Below are positions 44,156-57,298 of a stretch of DNA of 64,000 nt, one piece after another (position 1 is the first letter of the stretch; each line of letters begins with the position of its first letter). The stretch comes from Poronia punctata (lineage: Eukaryota; Ascomycota; Sordariomycetes; Xylariales; Xylariaceae): the NCBI GenBank assembly GCA_022579005.1, contig MU401624.1:1-64000 (forward strand), given 5' to 3'. The notes beneath the pieces are model-generated. The model ran no database searches. It was given only the letters and a program-made list of their open reading frames with translations, and had not been told where the DNA came from. A program made the translations under genes and the position numbers.

Positions 44156-46310
44156 GGTTGATTAAGGCCCCAGTAGAGTGACCGACTCAGTAGGAAAGTA
44201 AACGTTAACGAGTAGGGTACAAGGGACACCTTAGCAGATGCACTCGGATGATATACTACGTGTGTATTCTCTTGTCGAAGAATAAACACGATTTCATCTC
44301 CTACAGTGCAGGTAGGTGGCCGCGACCAGTGTGTGTTTCCTGTTTTGGTCCGAGACTTGGCCTAACCTTTGAGCCCCTCACAAAGCGGGAGGGCAAGGTG
44401 GGATGGGGGGTGAAACGCGGACAAACGGCGTTAGCGATGGAGCGGCCTGGGCGGCAAGGACAACGAAACACACGTAGTATAATGATCTCTCTGGGCCTAG
44501 TCAACTGATAGAATATCTAAACTATCAAGGCAAATGAGTAGGTTTGTGTTTTGTAAATGATCTCTATTAAACCCTCGACATAGAGTTACCTACACAGACA
44601 GAAGTAGATAGATGGGGAAAACTAGCTCAACCTTAGTTGGATGCAGGGGGTGGGGTTGTCACAACTTCACAACTCCTGTAGGTACAGCGACAAGGGGCAG
44701 AGGTAGGTAGTAGGGTTATACAACAGAACCGGCGCAAGTTTGTAGGCTGTCTCGAGGACGCTAGTGGCAGTATAAAGCCTGATATGTGGTTCTGTGTGTC
44801 CAAGTGGGGATGAAAATGGCACAAGGATGGGATGCTACGGGTCCAACCCCGGACCTGCCAGACTGCTAGTTCTCTATGTTTACTCGCACTAGTACTACCT
44901 ACAAGTACGTGTAAATGCTAGGTAAGGGAACATGGATTATAACCTTGCTATCTTGCTTTTTAATAGAGCGTTCTGGCTTTGGGCTGTCTTGTTGGGTAGA
45001 AATGGTCGAATTGATGAGAGGTGATAGCTGCATGCCCAATAATCGACTACCTTACATATGTACATGCACGTTTGCTTTGGTCATGATGCATATTGTACCC
45101 CTACATTCCATTGGATCTAGCGGGCAGTTGCCACAGATATACCCTATGCGTACTATAATAGTCTGCCGTGTTTCGGAAATCGACATAAGAGGAACTAGAG
45201 GAGAGAGAGACTGACATGTATTTATAGAGAAGGATGCGGGTGCGAGCTAAGGTTAAGAGGTAGTGAGTTATAGGCTGCTTGTAGGAGGTATGTATGTATA
45301 ATATCATGTGTAGAGAGAGAAGTGACAAAATGATATCTAGGGTATTACTATTGAAGTAGACTACAAATCCATGACTTCCCTGTGTGTCAACTTACCTGCA
45401 TTTGATTCTGGCCGCTTAGTAGTCGGCCTAACCTTGAAACTTTTGGGCATCAAAATGTAATATCCTAGAAGCAGATAAGGCTAGGTTAGCCTTTTCACCA
45501 TGTTAGGGTTGATATTGTGGACGTCAATGTCAGAAGACAATCCCACCTACAAGTATTTGGTAACAAGTAGCCTAGCTATCTGTTTTTCGAGAGGCCTTAG
45601 GAAGATATGCTCAACCTTTCTAACCTAACCTAGGCTCTTACACACGCAATAATTAAATTAAAGATTCAGGAAGTTTTGCTATACTCAAGTTAATGGCATG
45701 CATACGAGTATATGATATACCATGCTAGGGGGTAGGCAAGTTCACTTACTCGTAGATACCAAGTTGGCAAATGATAACGCATAGGTATATACAACATGAT
45801 ATTTTGTCCTTTTTGACAGTGTATGTAGACATACTAACCCTCTGACATGCTGTATTAACACTAATAATGATGCCACAGCTAGACATCCTTATTGACCTGT
45901 TCAAGAAATTCAAAGCGTTTATTATACAAATTGTACACGTACTTTAGGTAGTACATTATGTAATATGTCAAGAAGATACATCCTCTTCTGACGGACTCAA
46001 AGTACCTGCGTCTGGACTGGAGACCCACATAATTCGCGAGATCATCCCGGCGCGAGGCTGAGAAAGCTAAACTTGTTAACCTACCGCGACCAAACAAAAT
46101 GCAGCAGAGAACTTAAAACTATCAACCATAACCCTGCTTTTTACAACTTAATAGCATACAACACCCAGAAGTTCGCCGCTTACGTGTCCTTTCCTTCGTG
46201 CTAAAATCCCTTTACCGAATAATTGACTATTTTGACACAGTCACCCCCAGCTCCCTTGGTGAAATTCATTTCCATTTACCACCCGCGTTTCTCGCCCCCC
46301 GGCCGCCAAC
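44156..46310. promoter_or_regulatory. Divergent intergenic region, STE7 / SPT6
   Basis: 2.2 kb holding both promoters. Frequent TACCTAC motifs and AT-rich patches (45600-46100). No supported gene or RNA. Confidence 0.5.
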
Positions 46311-49300
46311 ATGAGTAACTCTATGAGAGACTTGGTCATAGGCGAAGCAGAACTAGACGACGAAGAGGATGATGAATCCTTCGATGAAGAAACCGGCGAG
46401 ACACGCGACAGAGACCGGTCAAAAAAACAGGATATAGACGACTCGAGCGAGGAAGATGAGGATGACGAAGACGAAGAAGAGATCAAGAAAGTACGAAATA
46501 TAGGCATTCGTCATACTCCGGCTGCTTACTAATGAATCCACATCGACAGGTCCGCGAAGGCTTCATTGTCGATGAAGACGAGGATGAAGACGAGGAAATC
46601 GACGACGAAGAGGAACGGAGAAAACGCAAACGCAAACGTCGCCAGGAACGAAGAGTAGAAGAGGAATTAGATGAAGAGGATCTGGACCTCATCGGCGAAT
46701 CCATTCCCAACTGGGAACGCAAACAGCCCACGCAGGTATGTGCACACGTACATGGCGCACCATAACGTACTAACATAAGGAAAAGAGCAAGTTCAAGCGG
46801 CTGAAACGCGGCCATCGAGATGACGAGACCCGCAGTACTGAGCGTCGAGGCCTCGACCAAATGTTTTCCGACGAAGACGAGGAAGTTGTCGATGAACGAC
46901 CTTACGGCGGAAGATCTAATCGTGCTGCTGCGGACGAGTTTGAAGACTTCATTGAAGAGGACTATCCCGAGGACGAGGACGAACTCCAACGCCAAAGAGA
47001 GGATGAGGAGGTGGCTCGGCCTCGAGACAAGGGTATATCTGGCGGCGTCATCGACCGGACTGGCCTCGATAGGGATGCTTTGGAAGACATGGACGCCATT
47101 TTCGGCAACGGGGCTGAATACGACTGGGCCCTCGAGGTAGAAGAGGATGAGGAGGTGCGCAAACAAGAAGAGCAGACACTAGAGCTCAAGGATGTTTTCG
47201 AGCCATCTCAATTGGCCGAAAAGCTTCTCACGGATGAGGACAACGAGATCCGATTTACCGATGAGCCCGAGCGTTTCCAACTCGACCGGAAGCCTTTCAA
47301 GCATCTCCAGATCACCGCCGATCAGTTCAAGGAAGAGTCGCATTGGATTGCCAACCTCATGTGGCCCAAGAAACAACTCGCGGCTGACTTGCAGGTCCCC
47401 TTTCACAAGGCGGTCGCCAAGGTTCTAGAATATTTCCTCGTGGAGGAGCTCGAGGTCCCTTACGTGTTCCAACACCGCAAGGATTACCTGATACATGCCC
47501 GGAAGACGCGAAATCCCGAACATCGTGATGACCCAGAGGCACCCGAGTACATTGTCAACGCAGAGAAACTGCTCACGCAGGATGACCTTTGGCGGATCTT
47601 GGAATTAGATATCAAGTTTCGATCACTCATCGAAAAACGGAACGCCCTAGAAAAAACATACGACAACCTAAAGGCGGCCGGCGGCATCGAAGACAACATG
47701 GTCCCCAAGATGATCGAACAAGCCGTGGATATGGAACAGCTTCAAGACCTCCAGGACTACGTCAACTTCCAGTATTCGTCGGAACTCAAGGACATTGCTG
47801 CCATGAATGGCAACACGAAAGCGACCAAACGGCCCGGCGCTAAATCCTCCATCTTTGATCGCATGCGGAAGTCCAGGGCTTACAAGATGGTCAAGGCATA
47901 CGGCATCACTCCGGACAGACTAGCTCAAAACGTCCTCCGCGAGGGCCAGAAAGTCATAGCTGACGATGAGCAAAACTTGCCTATAGACTTGGCCGACAGT
48001 CTTACAGACAGCGATTTCCCGACTGGCGAATTGGTTTTGTACCAGGCACGACAGATGTATGCAGAGGAACTCTTCATGAGCCCGAGGATGCGCAAACTTT
48101 TCCGGACGCAGTTCTACCAGATGGGCGAAGTCAGCTGTCGCAGAACCGACAAGGGTCTTCGGAGAATCGACGAAGCGCATCCGTACTACGAGATCAAGTA
48201 CCTTATCAACCAGACCATTGCCGATCTAGCCCGTCGGCCAGAGTTATTTCTCAAGATGATGAAAGCTGAAGAGGAAGGTTTGATCGAGGTGAGGCTTCGG
48301 TTGCAGAACGAGCGCGAGTTCCGCCGGCAGCTACATGCCGAGTTTGCCTCAGACAACTACAGCGAGCTGGCCGATGCCTGGAACAACGAGCGGCAAAAGG
48401 TGCTGGATGTGGCGTTTCCCAAGCTTGAAAAGGTAATCATCAAGGGCGTCAAAGACACGCTGCGCACAGCATGCCAAGAGGAGATCTTAAGACTTTGTCG
48501 TGAAGAATACCTCAAGAAGCTCGACCAGGCACCCTTGAAGCCCAAGGGCATGATTCTGGGCACTCAGCCGCGTATCCTCGCATTTTCGAACGGAATGGGC
48601 GACTCCAATAGAGACCCGGTGTTCTGGGCCTCGGTGCAAGAAGAAGGCCGGGTGGTTGATCACGGGAAACTCATGAACCTCGCTCGAGATGAGAGCCAAC
48701 GCGACGCCTTCGCCGATCTCGTCGACCATCGCAAGCCAGATGCTATTGCTGTATCTGGGTTTTCCGCCGACACTCACAGGTTGGTCCGCGACCTAGAGGC
48801 GCTGGTACAGGAAAAGAACCTCATGGGCCCCGAGTACTTGGATCCCGACACAGACGACTATCGCTCCGACCCTCTCGAAGTCATCGTGGTCAACGATGAG
48901 GTAGCTCGCCTTTACAAGGACAGCCCGCGAGCTCAGGCAGAGCACCCTACAATCCCCTCTGTCACGAGATACTGCATTGCCCTGGCCAAGTATCTTCAAA
49001 ACCCGATGAAGGAATATGCGGCACTGGGTAAAGACGTGGCCACGCTTCAATACAATCCGTGCCAACATTTGTTACCGCAGGATAAGCTCTGGAAAACACT
49101 TGAGACAGCCATGGTGGACATGGTCAACCTATGTGGTGTCGATATCAATGAGGCCGTCTCCGATTCGTATGTGGCCAATCTTCTCCCGTACGTTGCTGGT
49201 CTCGGACCACGAAAAGCCACCAGCGTCATCAAAACCATAAACACGAACGGTGGAAATGTCAACACTCGCGAAGAACTCGTAGGTGACCCTGACAACAAGA

Positions 49301-50793
49301 AGCTGCCGGTGGTGGGACCACGAGTTTGGAACAATTGTGCCAGTTTCCTGATAATCGACTATGATTCGTCTATCTCTACGTCGGAACCGCTGGACAATAC
49401 TCGTGTCCATCCCGAAGATTACGAGCTCGGCCGCAAGATGGCTGCCGACGCGCTCGAGTTAGACGAGGAGGACGTCAAGGTGGAAACCGATAATAACGGC
49501 CCGGGTGCTATAGTCCGCAAGCTCTTCAAGATGGAGGAGCAGGAGAAGGTGAACGAGCTGATTTTAGAGGAGTACGCGGAACAGTTGGAGAAGAACTTCA
49601 ACCAGCGCAAACGTGCTACTCTAGAGACCATCCGAGCGGAACTGCAGGTGCCCTACGAAGAATTACGACGACCGATTGCCCCCCTTTCACCAGACCAAAT
49701 CTTTGTCATGTTCACTGGCGAGACCAAGGACTCCCTTGCCGAGGGCATGACCATTCCGGTCAACCTGCGCGTGGTCAAAGACGACTTTGCCATTGCTAAG
49801 CTGGATTGCGGCGTCGAAGGTCGCATCGAGGCACACGAGGTCACACTCCGGAACGGGTCCATGAGAGAAGCAATCCACGTTGGCCAGACTGTCCAGGCCA
49901 AGCTGTTGGATCTCAACCGCAAGGATTTCAATGCTAAGCTCTCTCTACGCGAAGAGCTCGTACGGAAGCCTTACAAACGGCCGATGGACCACGATCACCA
50001 TCATGGAACCTGGGACAGGGAGCTGGAAGACCAGGACAAGGAAGACCTCAAGGAGAAGGACAAGGTTACCGGTCGCACCCAGCGAGTAATCAAGCATCCT
50101 CTCTTCCGTACTTTCAACTCGACGCAGGCCGAGGAATATCTGGGCTCCCAGGCGCCCGGCGATGTTATTATTCGCCCGTCATCGAAAGGACACGACCATC
50201 TGACTGTGACCTGGAAAGTAGCAGATGGTGTCTTCCAACACATTGATGTACTCGAGCTAGACAAAGAGACCGAGTACACACTGGGACGACAGCTCCGGAT
50301 TGGTGGTAAATACCAGTACAGCGATCTGGATGAGCTGATCGTGGACCACGTCAAGGCGATGGCTAAGAAGGTCGATGAGATGATGGGACACGAAAAGTTT
50401 AAGAAAGGAAGCCTCGCTGATTTGGGTAAGTCGTATTCCCCCCTTTTGCCCCTGACCCCTATAGGGACCCCTGACTCGTAACCTCTCCGATCTCTTTTAC
50501 ATGGAACTCTCACACTGATTCTCGTACCTACAGAGCGATGGTTAGTTTCCTACTCGGATGCCAATCCAAACCGATCCATCTACATGTTCTGCATCAATCC
50601 CAAGTACCCAGGTTACTTCAATCTGTGCTTCAAGGCTAGTCGAAGCTCGCCCATCGGCATATGGAATGTGAAGGTTGTTCCCCATGCTTTCGAGATGATG
50701 AAGAACCAATACCCCGACATGAGGGCCCTGTGCAATGGGTTCAAGCTGAGATTCAACAGCGAAATGTCGAAAGTGCAACAGGGGAGGAGATAG
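46311..50793 (+). CDS. SPT6: Transcription elongation factor and histone chaperone SPT6
   Basis: Nuclear factor that travels with RNA polymerase II and reassembles nucleosomes. Four exons, 46311-46490, 46550-46735, 46786-50425 and 50534-50793, give 1421 residues, normal for SPT6; introns 59, 50 and 108 bp. The first ~150 residues are very acidic ([16 protein letters not shown]) with a basic KRKRKRRQ patch, as in yeast Spt6. A tex-like helical core and an inactive YqgF/RNase H-like domain lie near 730-790, followed by a helix-hairpin-helix near 905 ([12 protein letters not shown]). An S1 domain is near 1090-1170 ([15 protein letters not shown]) and tandem SH2 domains run from ~1225 to the end ([20 protein letters not shown], then [17 protein letters not shown] encoded in the last exon). 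The SH2 pair binds the phosphorylated Rpb1 linker. The gene appears intact. Confidence 0.97.
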
Positions 50794-52647
50794 AGGACAA
50801 CGGGTTTTGTATGATATACTGCGTGCTGTGTTTTTTTATTGTAGCGCACCATGGTATTCCGGGCAAAAGGCATGAGCACTTGGTGTCCAGCTGGGGGAGC
50901 AAGATTAGGTAGGCAAACATAGAACTGAGCACGGCTTTACTCGTTCCAAGGTCGCTTCGCTCAATTGTCGAGAGAAAAGTTCATATAGTTAGGAGACCAA
51001 TAATTACGATATTAATCACATAATGCAACGTGGATGATGTATGTGTACAAAACTTTGACCGTCCTCTCGTATAAACATGTGCGAAGGCAGTGTGCCGTTA
51101 CCCGAAGCCTTATCACATCCGGTTTTCGATGACTGCTAGACCAGCAGCCGACCCCAAGTACGTTATGTCCTAGATCCACTACTTTATCCCTATATACTAG
51201 AGGGAGAGATCAAGAAGCACGTCATAAACAAGGGAAGACTTGAATCGGACTTTTTGCCTTGTTACCTAGCTGCATATCCATAATAAAGTGCTTGGTAAAT
51301 ATAGATATCAGTTCTCCGAGGTAAGTAATGGCCAGATCTGGTCTGTCCGACGGCCAAGTTTATTTATTCACAACCAAGAGAACGGTGGGAATGTAAGTAC
51401 ACGCGTGTGCCGGGCCCGTATTATTAGTAGATCGATCTGATACACGACTATGTGTATATATGTTACCGGCACTTTGATAACTTGCCTCTATCTACTCGCT
51501 GATGATACTTAAGCACTAATATCCCGGGGGATCCCGTCGTCTTGTCACATGGGTGGCATGGAGCCGTTGTCGGTTCCGGTGGCACCATATGTGCGTACGT
51601 GTAGGTTTTGTCTCCCGTCTTTGTCCGAATTTATAATACGAGTAGAGCCGACTATTTTGTACATGGTTGGTGCTGTATTACTGGATATTTGATAGATAGG
51701 GTATATTATTGGCCTTTACAATACTACGATTCTATTTCGCTACGATATTTTCTGACTGTTCTCAGACTTCTGTGGGTTGGTGAATTGCCCATGCCTGGAC
51801 TTGTTTTTTTTTAACAATCTTGATAGGTGCCCGTTCCAGAATGGGTTTGCCAGTTCTGTATGAAGCAAGTCCGAGGCTGTGGGGATGACAGGACCTACCT
51901 GGGACAAGATGACAATGAATCACTTACCTATTCTGTCCCCCGTACTGGAAACGCCTCGGCTGACTTCTTGTTACAGCTTGGGCCCACCCCCGACCACTTT
52001 ATTTTCTAGCCGGATTCATACGTGTACATATTTTACGATAGGTAAATACAAGTAGACTACACGTATCCAGCCTGGGTGGTTTCTGGTGTTTACTGTCTCA
52101 GTCTTACCTAGGGATTTGACAAGGCCACCTACAGAATGCACATGTACCTGTACTCGTAATTCTCTTGTGTTGGTACCGTATTATTCGACGCTACGAGTAC
52201 TACTACGAGTAGCGGCCCTAGGCCGGCACTAGGTAGGGGGCTGGGGCGCCTTTGCCGCTAATTTATTCTTAGATTCTATTCAGAATAGGAAACCAAGTCA
52301 GATTCATTGACTGTTGCCTACGAATTACAACCAAATCAAATATGTGAGAAAAGAGAAGAAGGTAATAATAATTTTATATCGGGTCGTTCTTGTTGGGCAA
52401 CGCCAGACATTGTCTTGCTGTTTATTATTCCAGAAACTGCACTTCTGTGTAAAAACGGTCCGTCTCTTTCACGGCTCATCTATTTGTTCGTAACCGACGC
52501 TACGCCTCCCGAGAAGAAGCGAGACGCAACAAGTGACCCCGGGCCGCTGTCAACTCGAGAATGGAACTGCATAGGTGCATTGTATCCCTGACGTAATCGC
52601 GCGATTGTCTTCACACGTTTTTGTTCGATATCTCGGTGTTGGTCAAA
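50794..52647. other. Intergenic, SPT6 3' flank and OSH3 promoter
   Basis: 1.85 kb of AT-moderate DNA with TACCTA and TAATA motifs and no supported gene. Confidence 0.5.
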
Positions 52648-55600
52648 ATGGCAGCAATAGAACGCCTCGAGATTCATAGCAAGGTACGCCGTCATCTTAT
52701 CGCCCAATGTTCTGGAGCGGGCGACCTACCTTGGTGAGAGGAGTGCGCCAGTTGGCCAGTGGAAAAGGACATGATGGCGTCAACTAACTGTCACGATCTC
52801 GATAGTCTTATATAGTGCGCTGGGTCAAGGTGGAAGAAGAACACACCCTGTCTTGGAGTATCCAGCCAGACAGAAAGTCCATGTAAAAGCCAAATCCCGC
52901 GATCCTCCGTCTTGTTGGTTGCAAACATTTTCTGACAAGGCTATTTTGTCGCTGCGTAGTAACTTCGGCATCGTCAAACACCCAGGCTCGGGTGCGACCA
53001 ATTTCCATTCCGCGCCTGTCCCTACCGACCACGATACCTCGCTCGAACAAGTCGATGGCACTGATAGTAAGACCGGCCGCCATGGCAAGAAGGATGCCAG
53101 CACGGCGCGCGACCAATTGGCCAGCAAGGGCTTCATATTGGTTAGATGGTTCGGCAAATGCGAGGCCGATAAGGTTTCCATGGGCACTCACGACGTAAAG
53201 GCCGGGCAGGGCGGCATGTTCGGCCTGATATTCGACAATACGTTTTCTAAACAAATGTCCAAGACAGCGACATTTGTCCTGATTACGTACCCGACCGGCG
53301 CGCCACCTCAGGGCGCACACTATTTGCCCAACATGCAAGCACCGCCCGCGACGAACTCAAGCAAAGCGAGCCTTGGAAAGCCTAGTCCCCGCCTGGGCAC
53401 AGCTGCCGACTCAGCCGAGAGTCTACAAAGTCATGTCGCCGGTGAGATGGCAAAACTGGCCGGCGGGTCTGCCGACACGACAAGCTCAAAGTCACCGTAC
53501 CATACCGGCACTCTGTATAAGAGACGGAGAAAGAAGGGCCAAGGTTACGCCCGCCGGTTCTTCTCTTTGGACTACTCAACATGCACCCTATCTTACTACC
53601 ACAACCGTAATAGCTCAGCCCTGCGGGGTGCTATCCCGCTCAGTCTAGCCGCCATCGCCGCCGACGAACGACGACGAGAGATTAGCATCGATTCCGGCGC
53701 CGAGGTTTGGCATCTTAGGGCCTCTAACAACAAAGAATTTTCCGAATGGGCGCAAGCTCTGGAGAGAGCCAGTAGGGTCGCTCGAGGTATGGAAACAGCG
53801 CCACAAACAAGTCAGGCCAGCCGGGAAAGGCTGACTGTTCCTGTTGTTGCTCACCACATGCCGTCTCCGAACATACTGCAGGAAGAAGACCGAGATTGGC
53901 AGCAGGTCGAGGCCCTCGTGAGCCGTATAGTGGGTACTCGCGATGCGCTTCGCCGACTAGTCAAGGACTTGGCCGCCGAGAAGGCGTCTCAACAACGATC
54001 TGTAAGCTCTCCACGACCCGTGAGCTCCCATCACTTGTCCCCCACCAGTGCGGAGATATCTGAAGAAGGCGAGGCCTATTTTGCCGCTCCACAGCCGGAG
54101 AGGAGACCTTTTTGGAAGAGGAAATCTAGTAATTCCCTTCGGTCTCCCAATTTGGTGGCCCCTGCCGTGTCGTCAACGTTGGCCGTGCCTGTGCCTGGCT
54201 CTGCCATGGCCACCAAGCCGAACGGGACGAGACTAAGAAGCAAGTCGAACGCCGTGGCAAACACGGTGCCGAACCCCGGTACCCAAGGGTTGCGGAGTAC
54301 TCAGGATCACTGCGCCGCCATTCTGAACGACTTGGATCTGGTCGTGGCTGATTTCACAAACGTCATCAGCAACAACAAACGACGTCGCTTGCCCTTGTCT
54401 AGGACGTCTACGGCAAGGAAGAGCATGGAGTCTACTCTCTCGGCTGATGAATTCTTCGATGCCGAAGCTGGAGAGCCAGACACCAGTGGTAAAGTACTAG
54501 TTATCGACCCTCAGGGAAGCGATGGCGAGTCTCCCGAGTCGGATGCCGACGAAGCCTCTGTCGACGACGTCTCGTCGGTCTCCTCTATCGAGACCGACGC
54601 GGATCCGGGTAGCAAGGGCGGTGCAGCGGCCCTTTTCCCGCTGCGACCCAAGACTCTTCACCCCTTGCCTGTCGACATCGCAGTTGAGCGTCGCAATACC
54701 ATACCACCTGCCACCGTTGCGCCGCCGAGCCTGATTGCGTTTGTGCGCAAGAACGTAGGCAAGGATCTCAGCACTATCAGCATGCCTGTCTCAGCCAACG
54801 AGCCCACCTCGATGTTACAAAGAGTGGCGGAACAGCTCGAGTATGCACAGCTCTTAGACCAAGCATCCCAACAGAAGATCCCAAGAGACCGACTCCTCTT
54901 TGTCACTGCTTTTGCCATATCGTCCTTCAGCGTCAACCGGGCCAAGGAGCGCGCGATCCGAAAGCCTTTCAACCCGCTTCTGGGCGAAACATTCGAGCTA
55001 CTTCGGACCGAGAGCGAGACACCCGGTGGCTTCCGTCTACTAGTAGAAAAGGTTACGCACAGGCCGGTACGACTAGCCATGCAAGCGGATGCGGAGAACT
55101 GGTCCCTAGCCCAGAGTCCGGCGCCCGGGCAGAAATTCTGGGGTAAAAGCGCCGAAATCACCACCGACGGTCGTGTGCGTGTGGCATTACATCTTCCTGA
55201 CGGAACCGAGGAGCTCTACTCCTGGACCATCGGCACCATGTTCCTACGCAACGTCGTCATGGGCGAGAAGTACGTCGAACCAGTCGGCACCATGACCGTG
55301 TCCAACGAGACGACGGGTGCAAAAGCAAACATTGAATTCAAAACCAAGGGCATGTTTGGCGGGCGCTGCGAAGATGTCCACGTCGATATTCACGGTGCAG
55401 ATGGCGCGCCCACCGGAGTCAGTCTTACCGGAACATGGACAAAGTCATTACAGGTCGTCGAGGGAGGTAAAAACACAGGACAAGAAATCTGGAAAGCCGG
55501 CCAGCTCGTGCCCAACGCAGTCAATACATACGGCATGCCGACATTTGCAGCCACCCTGAACGAAATCACCGACGTCGAGAAGAACCGTCTACCGCCCACC

Positions 55601-55876
55601 GACACACGACTCCGACCGGATCAACGCCTCGCCGAGCAAGGGAAGCTCGACGACGCGGAGTCGTGGAAGGTCAAGCTCGAAGAGGCGCAGCGAGCGAGAA
55701 GAAGGGAACTAGAAGATAAAGGAGAAGATCATAAGCCCAGGTGGTTCTACAAGGTCGCCGATACTCCCGACGGCGAGGAGGTCTGGAAGTTCAAGGGTGG
55801 GAAAGATAGTTATTGGGAAGAGAGAGGTAGAGGGGATTGGAAAGGCGTGGAGAAAATCTTTGAGGTGCCGAGGTAG
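52648..55876 (+). CDS. OSH3: Osh3-type oxysterol-binding protein (GOLD-like, PH, FFAT, ORD)
   Basis: Lipid-transfer protein expected at ER-plasma membrane contacts, exchanging or sensing PI4P. Three exons, 52648-52683, 52806-52882 and 52960-55876, give 1009 residues. The first two small exons are needed to restore the conserved opening (MAAIERLEIHSK, SYIVRWVKVEEEHTLSWSIQ, then INFGIVKHPG). Residues ~1-160 form the GOLD-like region typical of Osh3; a PH domain is at ~220-310 (GTLYKRRRKKGQGYARRFFSL, ending in EFSEWAQALERA). An FFAT-like motif DEFFDAEAGE at ~534-543 should bind the ER VAP/Scs2 protein. The ORD runs ~620-1005 (KPFNPLLGETFELL present). The family fingerprint EQVSHHPP reads EKVTHRPV near residue 734. 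That may be normal for filamentous Osh3 or may alter ligand binding. Confidence 0.95.
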
Positions 55877-56689
55877 ATGCCAGACCTACCTCCTATATAG
55901 ATGGCGAGGTGCAGCTATTAAAAAAAAAGGAGGGCGAGCGAGCAAGCGAGCGAAAGTCTCTTTCCTTCCTCATACATACCCCCCCGATTTTCTACTAGAT
56001 ATTATACTATGTTGTTCTCTTTTTCTATTTCTAATTAGTCCTACGGGACTTGGAAGAGTGAAAAATATAATGTTAAAATAACAAAAAGTGATAGGACTGC
56101 GGGTTATTAAGCTCATATATTTCTCACCAGGGGGTGCTACGTATGTGATGTGAGGAGGCGGGTTCGACCGACTTTTGGATATAGGGGAAGAGAAAAAAGC
56201 CCAATAAGATGAAGTGCCGCGTCGCCAGGCTTCTCTTCGTATTATTTCTTCTTGTAGGCGCGGTTTCATTCATGTACGACGGCACGTCTTTCTTTCCCCG
56301 TACATCATTATCGGAGGACCGCAGCGGGTCCCCGCGAGATAGGCTCGTCAAAGGGTCTGAATACCATCTTTAGCTACGTGTAGTGGAACTTGCTGAAGCC
56401 GAGTTGGTGAAATGGGAGCGAACAGGGCGATCAGTATATTGCTGCGGTTTTATGTATTTGCATAGGAGAAGGGTCTGAATGTATGTAGTTCTTCATCCCG
56501 GACTGTATATATTCGCGGTGAACGCGAATTGGGGGAGGGTTTTTAGTGGTGAGCAGATTCCTCTGTTTTTCCGTGTACGTGTGTCTGGGCGCGAGAGATG
56601 TATTCGGATATGGCTTAAAAGCAACTTCACTTACTAGGTAGCTACCTCCTTACCTTGAAGCGGAAGACGGTTCGCTGACTAGGCGAAAC
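55877..56689. other. Intergenic, OSH3 3' flank
   Basis: 3' flank of OSH3 with GAGCGAGC repeats (55934-55955) and an A run. Nothing coding supported before the GH35 relic. Confidence 0.5.
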
Positions 56690-57298
56690 CACGGCAGTGG
56701 TTGGATGGCGAATATTACACTCTTGCGCCGGGTTTTGGGGCACGTTGCGGAAGGATGACACGCTGTAGCTCCTCGTGGAGAATCTTGGTCGGGTCGACTA
56801 CTGGTCCCGGGAGTCGGGAACAGATTATGGCGCTGGAGGACCCATACAAGGGAATCAAGGGAGACGTCACGGTTGGAGGCGATGTACTTTTGGGTTGGGA
56901 TATATACTCGATCCCATTTTGAAACCCGCCGGCTCCGGCTCCGGCCATCTACGGAAATACCGATGCCGAGGGCGTAAAGGTGGCCAGAAAAACACCTTCA
57001 TTTTACGGGCTAGGTACTTTTATCGTGGTAATGGGCATGATAGGGATACGGCACTTCTCAATAACTTTCTCGCCGTTCCAAACGACGTGAAGGGGACCGT
57101 CTGGGTGAACGGGGTTCAACCTAGGAATATGGTATTGGAGTATTTGTCCCCCAGCAATCGCTGTACCTACCGGGGATCTTGCTAAAGCCGGGCGAGGAGA
57201 ATGAAGTTGTCATTCTCGAGCTGGAGCCGGAGCTGGGGAGAGTGACGGTACTAGGCACCTCGGAGAGACACTCGGGAGACTTCCCTGATCCTGAATGA
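56690..57298 (+). pseudogene. GH35 beta-galactosidase C-terminal relic
   Basis: About 200 codons match the C-terminal beta-sandwich of family 35 beta-galactosidases, but spread over all three plus-strand frames. In order: GTLRKDDTL, a TAG, LLVENLGRVDYW; then a shifted frame with DPYKGIKGDVTVGG and LLGWDIYSIPF, ending in TGA; then FLAVPNDVKGTVWVNG; a shifted FNLGIWYWSICP; and a third frame with QQSLYLPGILLKPGEENEVVILELEPE to a stop at 57296-57298. The N-terminal catalytic TIM barrel is absent. At least one nonsense codon and several frameshifts make it non-functional. It is either the remnant of a lost native gene or a decayed acquired copy. Intact relatives hydrolyse terminal beta-galactosides outside the cell. 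Confidence 0.85.

Noticed and set aside
46483..47166. 227-codon minus-strand frame with long Ser runs
   Set aside because: Antisense of the acidic N-terminus of SPT6 and its first introns.
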